From Antedon mediterranea (taxonomy: Eukaryota; Echinodermata; Crinoidea; Comatulida; Antedonidae): a stretch of 64,000 nucleotides of DNA. Made by a program: the position numbers and the translations under genes. Below, piece by piece: positions 9,601 to 20,466 of this stretch (position 1 is the stretch's first letter; each line of letters starts with the position of its first letter). The DNA lies in contig NC_092673.1 in assembly GCF_964355755.1 (NCBI RefSeq), positions 4,905,001 to 4,969,000 of the forward strand. The letters are read 5' to 3'. The notes under the pieces are model-generated. The model did no database searches and was not told the origin of the DNA. It saw only the letters and a list, made by a program, of their open reading frames with translations.

Positions 9601-12291
9601 GCACAGATCTTAAGTCATCAAATCCATTGTTTCATTAAGGAAGTATACTGCCAACAAATAACACTGAGTATTTGTTTTTCTACTTTTGTGACTACTACCA
9701 GGTGCAGAGAATTAAAAGTTATTATAAGCACATCCACTTGGCCCAGCTTATTCAATTCTCAACCAAATTTATTTATACAAGCAATTTAGAGTATTACAAA
9801 ATATGATACTTGAATGTACAAGTGACGTTTCATTGCACCATGAAGCTTGAACTACTGTATTTGGTAAAAGAAAGTTTTAAACTTTAAACTATTAGCGTGC
9901 CATAACACTTCTGTATTTATGTTGTGTTATTGCCAGCATTGGTTGCATTACTTTTTGCTGACTACGTCAAAATATATGTCAATCAATGTCAATGGTTTAT
10001 TTTTTTTCCAGGGTAAAGAGAACTTGTTTAAGCTGTCTAAAGCCATAGCAGCTAATGGTAAAGTTATCGTTCAGTTTGCAGAAATCATTGCCAAAAATTG
10101 TGTTGATAAAAGGTTGGTACGGTAATATATTTTCTACACAACAGTTCTTTTCAGAATTATATATATGTGGTGTACCGCAAACTTTGTATCTACATTGATA
10201 TATTAGGTTTCTCTTCATGATTTTGAATTCACTCAGTTTCAGAAAATAGGAGAAGCTGTTATTCATCAGATACAGACATCACTCCCTAATTCTTAAAAAA
10301 AAAAATATGAACACCTTAAGCTACTGGAATATTCATCTGGGTATTGCATGCTTACATTTTTAATGTTGACCCAATCTGATGGCATAGGTGGCAAATTCCA
10401 ATTTCCCAAACAAGATTCATTTGTTTGACTTTATCAACTTTCGAAAGGTTTTTACTGTAAGATCCTCATCAAACTACTACTATAAATTGTAAGCACCTGT
10501 AATTTAGTACTCCTATTGACTGGACACATTTAGGACCTAACAAAGTGAGTGGGTGTCCCGCTTAATAGAGTTTGACTTCCATTGCCAAATGAGGGGTTAA
10601 GCTCCCTTGCCAAAGGAGGGATTGGGTTCCCTTGCCAAAGGCGGGGTCCTGCTGTGTATAGATTCAAAAGAACAATATACTGTACTAAGATAATGTTTTA
10701 TATAATTTGTTTAAAGGTTTTCAAAAGAGTTATTGTCATGCGCAGAACGAATCCCCGTCCTGAGCACACAACTGAACATCATCTCAAGCGTGAAGCAGGC
10801 AACACCTGAAGACGATTCTGCTAATGCGACGCTAATAAACAACGCCGAGAACCTGATGAAGGCCGTAATGAGCACGCTCAAAGCAGCCGAAGGGGCTTGT
10901 GTTAAGGTAAATGAAAATTATTACACAATTTTATTTTTTAGAATTGTATTATTGTTTATAGGTTTGCATGGGGAAGAATAGTAATATACAAAATTTGTAT
11001 ACAAAATTTTAAAATGTAATGGAGCAGAAAAAAAGCTGCCGACATGCAAGTCTCTGCTACTAGTCATATCAAACCAATCTTCTTTTCAATCTTTCATCAA
11101 TCAAACAAAAAGTGGACAAGTTCTCGTTTTATATAGATTCTATTTTCCGAAATATGCAAGCATTTTTCTTGACTTCAGTCTTATAATAATAATATAAAAA
11201 GAATAATAACTTTATTTTCTCATGAACACCAACCCGGTATTTTTAAACTTGAGTTTCGTGGACAAAAACATTCCTACCATATAAAACAGGATCTTCATTT
11301 TTTTTCGTCCGTCGAATAGGGTGTCTAAAAAAAGTGATTTTGCTGTATTAAAAAGAAATTCAACTATTTAAGCAATATTATTTCAACTATTTAAACAACA
11401 TTATTTCAACTACTAGTATTTAAAAATTACTTCAACTATTTAAGTATGATAATAACTATTTAAACATACTGATTTGATGTTTGACTAAAATTGGAACACT
11501 AAAAATTCAAATTGACATGTTAATATAAAATGAATAGTAAGTTCATAGAAACCAGAGCATTTTAGTGGGTTTTCGGAAACAGGGCAACTTTTCAAAGGTT
11601 TATGTGGGTACAGTGTGTACCAGTTGTGGCTTATGTATCACTTGCTTTACTAAATCATCATGACTTTGCATAAATAACTGAATCTGGTTATTTTTTTATG
11701 ATCGTTAAACTGTCACTTAGAAAAAAAATTCAATTACTGTATATGATTTGATCAGAGAATGTTTCTTGTGTCTCTGTATATTTACATAGGACTAATTTCT
11801 TAAAAACAGATTTTTCTATTCGTGTCGACATGTAAACCTTTGACCTCCTTTATCCGTCTCTTTCCTATTCATCTCATTAATAATAGATTTTTTAAAAATA
11901 AATATTAATTTTTGAAAAGGCTTTTGTTTTAAAAATGATTTATTTTATTAATATTATAGTTAATATAGAAATACACCAATAACTTTGTATACGACCTTTT
12001 TTTCTCCATTTAACTCCATTTTTCACAATCCAAATAATTATGAAAATAATTTAATAAGGGAATAAATAATATTAATAATATATCTATAATGCTATGATTT
12101 TACAGGGGTTGAAACCAGATGTTGAAGGGTCAAAGGTCGGAGCAGAAGCTCAGGCCTTAGCAATGCAATGGAAGCGAAAGCTTCATCGTTATCGGATGAT
12201 TGAAGCATCCAGTACAGATACTGATGCGTTCGGTTTGCGGAGAATAAGGAAACATATCTCAGCTCCAACACTAACAGAAATTCTGTCATAA
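6507..12291 (+). CDS. CTNNAL1: Alpha-catulin, C-terminal part (5 exons, 5' end outside window)
   Basis: Five exons splice in frame to about 246 residues ending in a stop. The translation reads as the tail of the vinculin/alpha-catenin superfamily: ALELQQEADRWEEDDNAIV matches the start of the last helical bundle (vinculin and alpha-catenin have an E-A-x-x-W/D-x-x-G/D-N-D-I pattern here), CVDKR and ERIPVLSTQLNIISSVK match the CTDKR and CERIPTISTQLKILSTVK region of vinculin, and NAENLMKAV is the family's NA-x-NLM helix. The closing GLKPD...QWKRKLHRYR segment and lack of an alpha-catenin actin-binding tail favour alpha-catulin, a cytoplasmic scaffold linked to Rho and dystrobrevin signalling. Introns are 2704, 536, 604 and 1199 bp, all GT-AG. 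The first exon here starts with the last base of a split codon, so upstream exons must exist to the left. Family is secure; catulin versus a divergent alpha-catenin is fairly secure. Confidence 0.85.
6688..6792. mobile_element. MITE family B, copy in catulin intron
   Basis: Starts TAAAGTTCTGTG, continues ACTATCAAACTAGTTTG and GTGATGTGCCC, and ends AGACAGAGCTTTA. This matches the order of the family B copies at 19918, 20888 and 25356. Non-autonomous and internally deleted. Confidence 0.65.
6793..9340. other. Catulin intron
   Basis: AT-rich intron between the first two exons in the window. Beyond the MITE at its start I see no further repeat unit or exon. Confidence 0.6.
9341..9475 (+). CDS. 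CTNNAL1: Catulin exon (last-bundle helix 1)
   Basis: Acceptor TTCTTCGTAG ends at 9340 and donor GTATGA begins at 9476. The 135 bp make 45 codons, phase 0 at both ends. AALELQQEADRWEEDDNAIV followed by QVANELSKQMYDLANVAKKK is the amphipathic first helix pair of the vinculin/catenin tail bundle. The E-A-D-x-W-E-E-D and QMY motifs are what identify the family. Confidence 0.85.
10012..10112 (+). CDS. CTNNAL1: Catulin exon (bundle helix 2)
   Basis: Starts after a strong acceptor (TTATTTTTTTTCCAG, ends 10011) and encodes GKENLFKLSKAIAANGKVIV through KNCVDK plus two bases of an Arg codon. Three GT dinucleotides are possible donors (10113, 10117, 10123). 10113 is chosen because AG joined to the G at 10717 restores Arg and continues FSKELLSCAERIP, matching the family without a gap. 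Confidence 0.82.
10577..10655. repeat. Short 26-bp tandem repeat (3 copies) in intron
   Basis: Three consecutive units built around CCTTGCCAAAGGAGGGATT (first unit CCATTGCCAAATGAGGGGTT). The interval also reads open in one frame, but only because of the repeat. Confidence 0.7.
10717..10906 (+). CDS. CTNNAL1: Catulin exon (bundle helices 3-4)
   Basis: One base completing Arg, then 63 codons from FSKELLSCAERIPVLSTQLN to AAEGACVK, ending at donor GTAAAT (10907). ERIPVLSTQLNIISSVK aligns with the vinculin ERIPTISTQLKILSTVK helix, and NAENLMKAVMSTLKAAE with the following helix. The acceptor (TTTGTTTAAAG) has a weak pyrimidine tract, but frame and family alignment fix it. Confidence 0.83.
10907..12105. 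other. Catulin last intron
   Basis: AT-rich; a few degenerate TTTCAACTATTTAA repeats near 11350-11460. No exon was recognised. Confidence 0.6.
12106..12291 (+). CDS. CTNNAL1: Catulin terminal coding exon with stop
   Basis: Acceptor ATTTTACAG ends at 12105; 61 codons follow, then TAA at 12289-12291. The translation begins GLKPDVEGSK, contains the basic stretch QWKRKLHRYR and ends ISAPTLTEILS. A short basic tail of this kind is expected for catulin rather than the long actin-binding tail of alpha-catenin. The 21-bp minisatellite begins about 75 bp past the stop. Confidence 0.83.
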   Translation, partial: GLKPDVEGSKVGAEAQALAMQWKRKLHRYRMIEASSTDTDAFGLRRIRKHISAPTLTEILS

Positions 12292-12364
12292 GAAGTTTTG
12301 TATGTTTACAATATAGTACACATACATCTGTACGTACACAGTACTTATACCATGATATGTACTG

Positions 12365-13815
12365 TTTGCGGTGTACTGTACATGGATGGCTGTGTACTGT
12401 ATATAGATGACTGTGTCTTGTACATAGATTACTGTGTACTGTTCATAGATGGCTGTGTACTGTTCATAGATGGCTGTGTACTGTACATAGATGACTGTGT
12501 ACTGTACATAGATGACTGTGTACTGTACATAGATGACTGTGTACTGTACATAGATGACTGTGTACTGTACATAGATGGATGTGTACTGTACATAGATGGC
12601 TGTGTACTGTACATAGATGGCTGTGTACTGTACATAGATGGCTGTGTACTGTACATACATGTAGATGGCTGTGTACTGTACATACATGTAGATGGCTGTG
12701 TACTGTACATAGATGGCTGTGTACTGTACATACATGTAGATGGCTGTGTACTGTACATAGATGGCTGTGTACTGTAGAGTAGATAACTGTGTACTGTACA
12801 TAGATGACTGTGTACTGTACATAGATTACTGTATACTGTACATAGATGACTGTGTACTGTAGATAGATGACTGTGTACTGTACATAGATGACTGTGTACT
12901 GTACATAGATTACTGTGTACTGTACATAGATGACTGTGTACTGTACATAGGTTACTGTGTACTGTACATAGATGACTGTGTACTGTAGATAGATGACTGT
13001 GTACTGTAGATAGATGACTGTGTACTGTAGATAGATGACTGTGTACTGTAGATAGATTACTGTGTACTGTACATAGATTACTGTGTACTGTACATAGATG
13101 ACTGTGTACTGTACATAGATGACTGTGTACTGTACATAGAGTAGATGACTGTACTGCACATAGATGGATGTGTACTGTATATAGATGGCTGTGTACTGTA
13201 CATAGATGGCTGTGTACTGTACATAGATGGCTGTGTACTGTACATAGATGGCTGTGTACTGTACATAGATGGCTGTGTACTGTACATAGATGGCTGTGTA
13301 CTGTACATAGATGGATGTGTACTGTACATAGATGGCTGTGTACTGTACATAGATGGCTGTGTACTGTACATAGATGGCTGTGTACTGTACATACATGTAG
13401 ATGGCTGTGTACTGTACATAGATAACTGTGTACTGTAGAGTAGATTACTGTGTACTGTACATAGATGGCTATGTAATGTACATAGATGACTGTGTACTGT
13501 ACATAGATGACTGTGTACTGTACATAGATGGCTGTGTACTGTACATAGATGGCTGTGTACTGTACATAGATGACTGTGTACTGTACATAGATGGTTGTGT
13601 ACTGTACATAGATAACTGTGTACTGTAGAGTAGATGCCTGTGTACTGTACATACATGTAGTTGGCTGTGTACTGTACATAGATGGCTGTGTACTGTAGAG
13701 TAGATAACTGTGTACTGTACATAGATGACTGTGTACTGTACATAGATGGCTGTGTACTGTATATAGATGGCTGTGTACTGTATATAGATGGCTGTGTACT
13801 GTACATAGGCGGCTG
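12365..13815 (+). repeat. 21-bp minisatellite, array 1 (sense TGTANATA in most units)
   Basis: Roughly 65-70 units of TGTGTACTGTACATAGATGA plus C, 21 bp, with variants ending GATGGC, GATTAC or GATAAC and some 27-bp units with an extra ACATGT. Each unit has the odd palindrome TGTAC-T-GTACA. By eye about 59 units contain TGTANATA (mostly TGTACATA, also TGTATATA and TGTAGATA). Exceptions include TGTTCATA twice, TGCACATA once and TGTAGAGT four times. Because 21 is a multiple of 3, several frames stay open, which is not coding evidence. Confidence 0.97.
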
Positions 13816-14097
13816 TGTCATAGACTTTTCTCTATGACTGTTCATAGTAGTTATACATTTTCTGTATGTATACAACACAAATATTGTATTTATGCCTTTA
13901 TCTTTTCATCCTTTCATAATTACATTCCAGTCCTTTAGTGCAATAGTTTTTGTCTCAAATCCGTCCGCACAAATACTTTTGATATATTATACAATCATGA
14001 AATAACCGTCTTAGTCCTACTTTTTACTACCTTGATTACATAATTAAACTTTTACTCATTAGGTATTATAATTTTATAATTAAATATTTGATTTTAA

Positions 14098-14103
14098 AAT
14101 AAA
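14098..14103 (+). terminator. Candidate catulin poly(A) signal AATAAA (first after stop)
   Basis: First canonical AATAAA downstream of the catulin stop, in an AT-rich stretch. A second candidate lies at 14369-14374. Confidence 0.3.
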
Positions 14104-14368
14104 TTCTTAATCTGTAAACAATTTAACAATATTTAAATTTTTTAAATTACAATTTTAATTAATCATATTTTAGTATAGACAGTTTTTGGTTGTGTGAATT
14201 GAAAATAATTTGTCAATAATTTAATAGCTTTTTTTTTTGATACGTAGACTAAAAAATTGTTACAGTTAATTTTTCATTTTAATTTAAATTCTCTTCTCAC
14301 GGTACATTTACATCCATGTTGAATATTAACCATAATTATGGGCTTCCAATTATGTCTTTCTGTTATGA

Positions 14369-14374
14369 AATAAA
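14369..14374 (+). terminator. Candidate catulin poly(A) signal AATAAA (second)
   Basis: GAAATAAAGTAAATAAAC context, about 2.1 kb past the stop and upstream of the second array. Which of the two signals is used cannot be told from sequence. Confidence 0.3.
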
Positions 14375-14769
14375 GTAAATAAACTATTGATAAGTATTTT
14401 AACTCATTTTTTATTTTTGTGATTTCGACGGAAACGTAATCATAATGTCACATAATGATCTGGATCATGCAGATATCGGGAACTTAAATCGTGAAAATTG
14501 CAACTTGTATTATCGGTTAATGCATGCGCAGTGTTATTATTACGTACAGTACTACTATTCTGGAGACCATGCAAACCTTTGAACAATTAACCATTTACTT
14601 GTATGATTTCATGTGTTCCAAACGAACCATAATCAACTTATACTAATCTAGTCGAGATATCAAATGTATCTGGATATAACTGGAGTTTCACTCTCGGCTA
14701 GATCGAGTGGATAACTCGTAAAAATGTGATTAAAACTATGCGCATAAGCAGAAATCACTCAATATAATT

Positions 14770-14832
14770 ATAATATAAAATTGGTTGCCACAGTCGCATG
14801 CAGAATGGTCAGTTTAATCGTATCACAAAAAT
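14770..14832 (+). repeat. Direct repeat flanking array 2, left copy
   Basis: Shares CAGTCGCATGCAGAATGGTC, AGTTTAATCGTATCACAA and adjoining bases with 15190-15260 in the same orientation, with a few mismatches. The pair brackets array 2 exactly. Confidence 0.85.
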
Positions 14833-15189
14833 TGTGTACTGTACATAGATGACAATGTACTGTACATGAAAATGTGTGTACTGTACATAGATGACAATGT
14901 ACTGTACATAGATGACAATGTACTGTACATGAAAATCTGTGTACTGTACATAGATGACAATGTACTGTACATAGATGACAATGTACTGTACATAGATGAC
15001 AATGTACTGTACATAGATGACAATGTACTGTACATAGATGACAATGTACTGTACATAGATGACAATGTACTGTACATAGATGACAATGTACTGTACATAG
15101 ATGACAATGTACTGTACATAGATGACAATGTACTGTACATAGTTGACAATATATTTTACATGAACATCTGTGTGCTGTACATAGATGGA
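14833..15189 (+). repeat. 21-bp minisatellite, array 2
   Basis: About 17 units of AATGTACTGTACATAGATGA plus C. It has the same TGTACTGTACATAGATGAC core as array 1 but AATG instead of GTGTG at the join, so a separately homogenised array. About 14 units carry TGTACATA; three have TGTACATGAAAA instead. Confidence 0.95.
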
Positions 15190-15260
15190 TATAATATATG
15201 ATAAAATGGGTTGCAACAGTCGCATGCAGAATGGTCAGTTTGATCGTATCACAATAATTA
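15190..15260 (+). repeat. Direct repeat flanking array 2, right copy
   Basis: Second copy of the 60-70 bp flank (TTGCAACAGTCGCATGCAGA and on to CGTATCACAATAATT). Confidence 0.85.
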
Positions 15261-15990
15261 ACTGAAGGAAACAGCAATATCGGATATTTATTCCTCTATG
15301 GTATTGCTGTTTACAAGCTTAAATAAACACACATCGACATCTCGCTTTTTTTTAACCAAGATTATAGGCTTACATAAACATAGAAATACCAAGGGATCGC
15401 TTTTAGAAGTCCTATTCACCAATCAATTTGGTGCTTAATTTACAGATTCCTTCCACAACCTATGGCAGGATGAAACGTCTTTAGTCAAGGTCGCGTTACC
15501 CGCTGTGAAGCAGACTGTATTAATGCAGTTATTAAACAGTGCACGACATTTGTTTATGACGCGTCAACAAGATTTAAAACTCGATGTCAACGCGTTTTAC
15601 GTCGATTCCACCTGGTTTTCGATAAATACACCTGGTTTTTTTTAACGAAATAAATAGTAATTATTACATAAAAATAAACGGTAATAGCTTTTTTGCTCGC
15701 GGCAGTACATATTAAATAGTTATTAAGCGTTTGAATACAAATTTCCTGGTCAATTATACAATCAATTAGCAAATTGAGGTAGCCAAGGCAGTTGTAGTAC
15801 TATTAATGTTGTTTAAAGTTCCTCTGTGTAATTAAGCGGAGTTGTATTATTCCGTCAACTTGACGACGGATTGGATGCAGAAGTACCTTACTAATTCTGA
15901 GGGAAGACATGTCTGCTTATTTCAATCTCACGACCTGTTTATTCCGCACGCAACTTACAATCATTACAACCAGTTGTGTTTTTCAAAATC
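15261..15990. other. Intergenic, no feature recognised
   Basis: Unique AT-rich sequence; I see no exon, RNA gene or repeat unit in it. Confidence 0.4.
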
Positions 15991-16455
15991 AGTATGCTAG
16001 TGTTTTGAAAATATTGTAGGGCGTATACTATTTTTATTTTAAAATAAAAAAAAAAAAAATTGTCTTTATCACTGGATAGGCCTATATAATGAAATTGATT
16101 TGAGAATGTTATTTTAATATGATTTTTAATGGTTAACGTTAGCTATACGCTAGTGTTTTGAAAATATTGTAGGGCATATAGCCTACTATTTTAAAAAATA
16201 TTTAAAAAATATATAAAATTTGTGTTTATCACTGGATGTATAATGACATTTATTTGAGAATGTTATTTTAATATGATTTTAAAATGGTTAACGTTAGCTA
16301 TACGCTAGTGTGTGTTTTTAAAAATATTGTAGGGCGTATACTATTTTTATTTTAAAATTATGAAAAAATAAATAAAATTTGTCCTTATCACGGGATATAT
16401 AATGACATTTATTTGAGAATGTTATTTTAATATGATTTTAATTGTTGATGTTAGT
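15991..16455. repeat. ~154-bp tandem triplication
   Basis: Three consecutive copies starting about 15991, 16147 and 16302. Each runs from CTAGTGTTTTGAAAATATTG through GTAGGGC, a T/A-rich middle and TATCACTGGATA to GAGAATGTTATTTTAATATG. The copies differ by small indels. Confidence 0.85.
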
Positions 16456-17400
16456 TTTTATGTCCCGAATAGCCTAAATTTCTGGATAAATTGTAAATGT
16501 AAACGCTTACAATTTATAATAAAGTTAAAAGATATTCAAAAATTCAAAGAATTCGAAAAAAAACTAGTAAGTATAATCCGCTACGTCGTTTTCCCCTATT
16601 TCTCCTTAGTCACGTAAATTTATATAAAATTTCATGACTGTCCATGTTTGTCCATGCATCATACAGCTCTCGTCTACACACTGGTCTTCGCGCAGACTAT
16701 CTGTCGACTTTCTTCTGCCTTGTGTGACATAACACTACACAATTTGCATACAAGTAATTGCAATGTCATCGCTGTTTACCCATAGTCTGTCATCACTACC
16801 CTCCCCTCAATTCTCCCCTGTCATCGATCATTATCTTAACCAATATAGGCATTCTTCTTCCAGAAATTTTGAGATCAAAGTTGGACTTTAGGGCATACAT
16901 TATATTTGATATTGTTACAGCCAGGAATAGTTTAATATGAGAGATTCTTCTTCCAAAAACTTTTTTTGCAATTATAATTTTAGGACATACATTAGGCCCA
17001 TACGATATTGATCCAGGAATAAATCTACCTTCTCAACGTTGGCCTCGCTGCCTTCGAAGGCATAATAGACATACTACCATATATGTTTTTTAAAACTTTT
17101 AACTTTTTTTATAAATAATTATTCAAAATTGATGTTTCTCATAACTGCTGCAATTATACGCTACCAGTAGCTTCTATATTCTCTAAACTGACTCGTTTCC
17201 TCCCCCTATACAGTAATTTCTTTATGAAAAGCTATAAAGTAATACCAATAGTTACACACTTATTAATACTTTATTTAGTTCAGTATCTACTACTTTGTTT
17301 GGTTTTTAATTGGACATTTACCGTACATTAATGCATTCAATTCAATGTCTTTTCGTTCTTTCTTGGTTCTTTCGTTTATTTCTAAGCTTACCCCTTTCAA
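16456..17400. other. Intergenic, no feature recognised
   Basis: AT-rich, with short T-rich runs leading into the next minisatellite. No gene or repeat unit was seen. Confidence 0.4.
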
Positions 17401-17439
17401 TAATTCCAAGCGTAGTTATTTTGATTATTCCTAAACTTA

Positions 17440-18425
17440 GTCCTTTCATTCATTCCAAACTTGATACTTTCATTCAATCTTAGACTTGATACTTTCATTC
17501 AATCTTAGACTTGGCCTGTCACTTATTCATACCTAGCTTTCATTCCCTTTCCTTCATTCAAAGCTTGGCCCTTTCATTCAATCTTAGACTTGGCCTTTTC
17601 TTCATTCCAAGCTTGGCCCTTTCATTCAATCTTAGAATTGCCATTTCATTCCAAGCTTGGCTCTTTCATTCAATCTTAGACTTGCCCGTTCCTTCATTCC
17701 AATCTTGGCCCTTTCATTCAATCTTAGACTTGCTCTTTCATTCCAAGCTTGGCTCTTTCATTCAATCTTAGACTTGGCCTTTTCTTCATTCCAAGCTTGG
17801 CCCTTTCATTCAATCTTAGAATTGCCCTTTCATTCCGAGCTTGGCCCTTTCATTCAATCCTAGACTTGCCCGTTCCTTCATTCCAATCTTGGCCCTTTCA
17901 TTCAATCTTAGACTTGCCCTTTCCTTCATTCCAAGCTTGGCTCTTTCATTTAATCTTAGACTTGCCCTTTCCTTCATTCCAAGCTTAGCCCTTTCATTCA
18001 ATCTTAGACTTGCCCTTTCCTTCATTCCAAGCTTAGCCCTTTCATTCAATCTTAGACTTGCCCTTTCCTTCATTCCAAGCTTAGCCCTTTCATTCAATCT
18101 TAGACTTGCCCTTTCCTTCATTCCAATCTTGGCCCTTTCATTCAATCTTAGACTTGCCCTTTCCTTCATTCCAAGCTTGGCTCTTTCATTCAATCTTAGA
18201 CTTGCCCTTTCCTTCATTCCAAGCTTAGCCCTTTCATTCAATCTTAAACTTGCCCTTTCCTTCATTCCAAGCTTAGCCCTTTCATTCAATCTTAGACTTG
18301 CCCTTTCCTTCATTCCAAGCTTAGCCCTTTCATTCAATCTTAGACTTGCCCTTTCCTTCATTCCAAGCTTAGCCCTTTCATTCCAATCTTTAACTTGGCC
18401 CTTCCCTTATTTCCAAGCTTTGCTC
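17440..18425. repeat. 48-bp pyrimidine-rich minisatellite (about 20 copies)
   Basis: Units alternate TTCATTCAATCTTAGACTTG and CCCTTTCCTTCATTCCAAGC followed by TTAGCCCTT, 48 bp in the homogeneous right part and 45-49 bp on the left. The + strand is strongly pyrimidine-biased. Because 48 is a multiple of 3, both strands show long periodic frames (for example a 16-residue repeat), which are shadows. Confidence 0.95.
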
Positions 18426-19917
18426 TTTCTTATTCATAGACTTGGCCCGTCTAACTCCCTAACACATTGGAATTTAGTTTATTGTGTACGAACACTTGTG
18501 CAACGAATTATCCTAGATTCGCCTAAAGTTATTTGACAAATGTACAATTTTTAACTCAAAGATATAATAACATTAAAGTCTAGTATTGTTTACAAGCCAT
18601 CACTATCGATTTACGTTTGTCAACGAATGAACTATTTATTTTCAACCTTTATAATTCCCACATAGCATATGCACGCAAAGAGCAGGAAGTACACATAAAA
18701 TCGAACATGCTATAAATCATCAAAAACTTAAAAAGTGTGAGGAAAATTGTCTGTTCTTATTTTTCAGCTAATTACAGTAATTTGATAGGAATAACTATTA
18801 AGGGATATTTAGCGTGAGCGTAGCCTGTTCGACGGATATTATGAAGCTCCTGGGAGTAGCAAAACCTCATAGAAAAGCACTCCCCCTGAGTACTACACGA
18901 AACCTAAGAAGGAAACTTCTAACGATCGCAGATTTAAACAGGTTCTGACTAACTACATGCAATTTTTGATCGAATTAAACGATGATATCTATTAGAAATG
19001 TTAAATTCTCGTTTAAATTACAACACAACATTTGAACATTTTAGGAAGTTGCAAACAATATTTTTGGTTTGCTTTTTTCTCCCAATACTTCAACTCCGTT
19101 TATGGTGCAAATCTGTGGAAGGACATCACAGATGAATTAAGGTTTCTAACAAAAAGCAAATTTAAACAGAAATGAAAACATAAAACATACTATTTGTTTG
19201 TTTAGGACATTTATTTATTTCATGAGAGAATTATACTGTATATTTGAGAGAGTGTGTTTAAAAAAAAAATGTTTTATGCATATTAAATAACTATTTATAT
19301 TTCAATGTTTAGGGGCTGAACTTGATTAGTTTTAACTATTTGTTAGCCCTTCCCTCGATATAATTATTATAATGTGTATGTTACAATGTTTAATTTATAT
19401 TTATGGATAAATAAAAAAGAAAGAAAGTGCAAGGCCTAAAATAACATTTTCGTGTTCACACTGTTTTAACAATAGAATTATTCTTTTACGTTTCTTTGCA
19501 TTTTCATCCACCTTAAGCTAAGATGGTCCTTCAGTAAGCCTGGGTTCGAGGATCTCTCTATTTTTTGTCACTGAGATTTCAACTTCTTCTTCTTTACTTC
19601 TTTATCCTGTATAAGTTTTAAATATTTTTCTTTCATTAACATCACATTTTTTTACTCACAGAGTTCAATAATAGGCTTACTTCGCATTCCGTATAATTTC
19701 CCAGTCCGACTCCTCATTTATATTTTCCTAAATCTCCAAATATTCTGTAAATAATTTTACACTTCCCTGGTTTAATTAACTAACATTTATTTTTAAACAA
19801 TTCATGTTATAACGTGGGGCCTATTTATTCTTTTGATGTAATTCAGACTCTGTATTTATTAATCTTTTGAACCTCCTTTAACAGGTTTACTATTGATAAC
19901 ATTTTTTTTTTTAAACT
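18426..19917. other. Intergenic, no gene recognised
   Basis: Mixed unique sequence. The portion 18800-18960 is less AT-rich than its surroundings, but I recognise no exon or element there. Confidence 0.4.
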
Positions 19918-20085
19918 TTAAGCTCTGTCTACACTATAAAACTTTATGTGACAAAAAAATGTGATGTGCCCGTATATGGACATGATGTCATATCACTACC
20001 ATATTTGGGTATAACATTACCATTATTATTTGGGCAATTCACACTTTTTTTTAAAAACTAGATTGATAGTGTAGACAGAGCTTTA
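19918..20085. mobile_element. MITE family B, copy 1
   Basis: Terminal inverted repeats AGCTCTGTCTACACTAT and ATAGTGTAGACAGAGCT, flanked on both sides by TTA (a possible 3-bp target duplication). The core has GATGTGCCC, a GTCATATCACTACCATATTT block and long T runs. Non-coding, so moved by another element's transposase. Confidence 0.85.
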
Positions 20086-20466
20086 TAGGCTATACCACCC
20101 TATAAATTAAGAATTATCTTGTTTCGAATGATGTCATCATCATCCTCGAAATGTGTTAATTAAATGATTTAAAGAGTTACAATTCAGGATGTAGAATAAA
20201 TTATTCGCGTGTTTACTTTGAATTACCCGACTAATATCATTAGGCGCTTCGTATATTCCCATTATCCATAAAGGAAACGAGTTTCTATTTCCAGAAAATA
20301 AGATTTGTTGGTTTTTTTTTTTAAATCATGATTTATATACCTATTTTAAAATGTTTTGAGATTCGTTTTCAATTCGTTATGTATAAGACCTCTTAAATCT
20401 TCTTCTTTTAAAATAAGGTCAGATAATTTTAAACACACCTTTTGTTGTTGAGAAGTCTTCAAAGTG

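Larger units (their letters stand above)
12292..14395 (+). other. CTNNAL1: Probable catulin 3' UTR containing the 21-bp array
   Basis: From the stop codon to the second candidate AATAAA. No AATAAA or ATTAAA occurs between the stop and the array, so a transcript using a canonical signal would include the whole array. The sequence after the array (13816-14395) is unique and AT-rich. Extent is inferred. Confidence 0.45.

Noticed and set aside
10582-10809. 75-codon frame spanning the exon start at 10717
   Set aside because: It is out of frame with the catulin exon and begins in a short intronic tandem repeat.
12092-12289. 65-codon frame antisense to the last catulin exon
   Set aside because: Shadow of a coding exon with a clear sense-strand family match.
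12298-13878. Long open frames on both strands, up to 416 codons
   Set aside because: All are translations of the 21-bp repeat (7-residue periodic peptides such as LCTVHSH or MYSTQPS). A unit length divisible by 3 keeps many frames open; there are no splice or start signals and no family match.
12365-15190. CRISPR-like array
   Set aside because: Units are contiguous with no unique spacers, and the sequence is a eukaryotic genome with spliced genes.
14768-15277. Frames of 108-169 codons in array 2
   Set aside because: Same 7-residue periodicity from the 21-bp unit.
17511-18536. Frames of 181 and 231 codons with a 16-residue repeat
   Set aside because: Shadow of the 48-bp minisatellite; both strands are open over the same interval.
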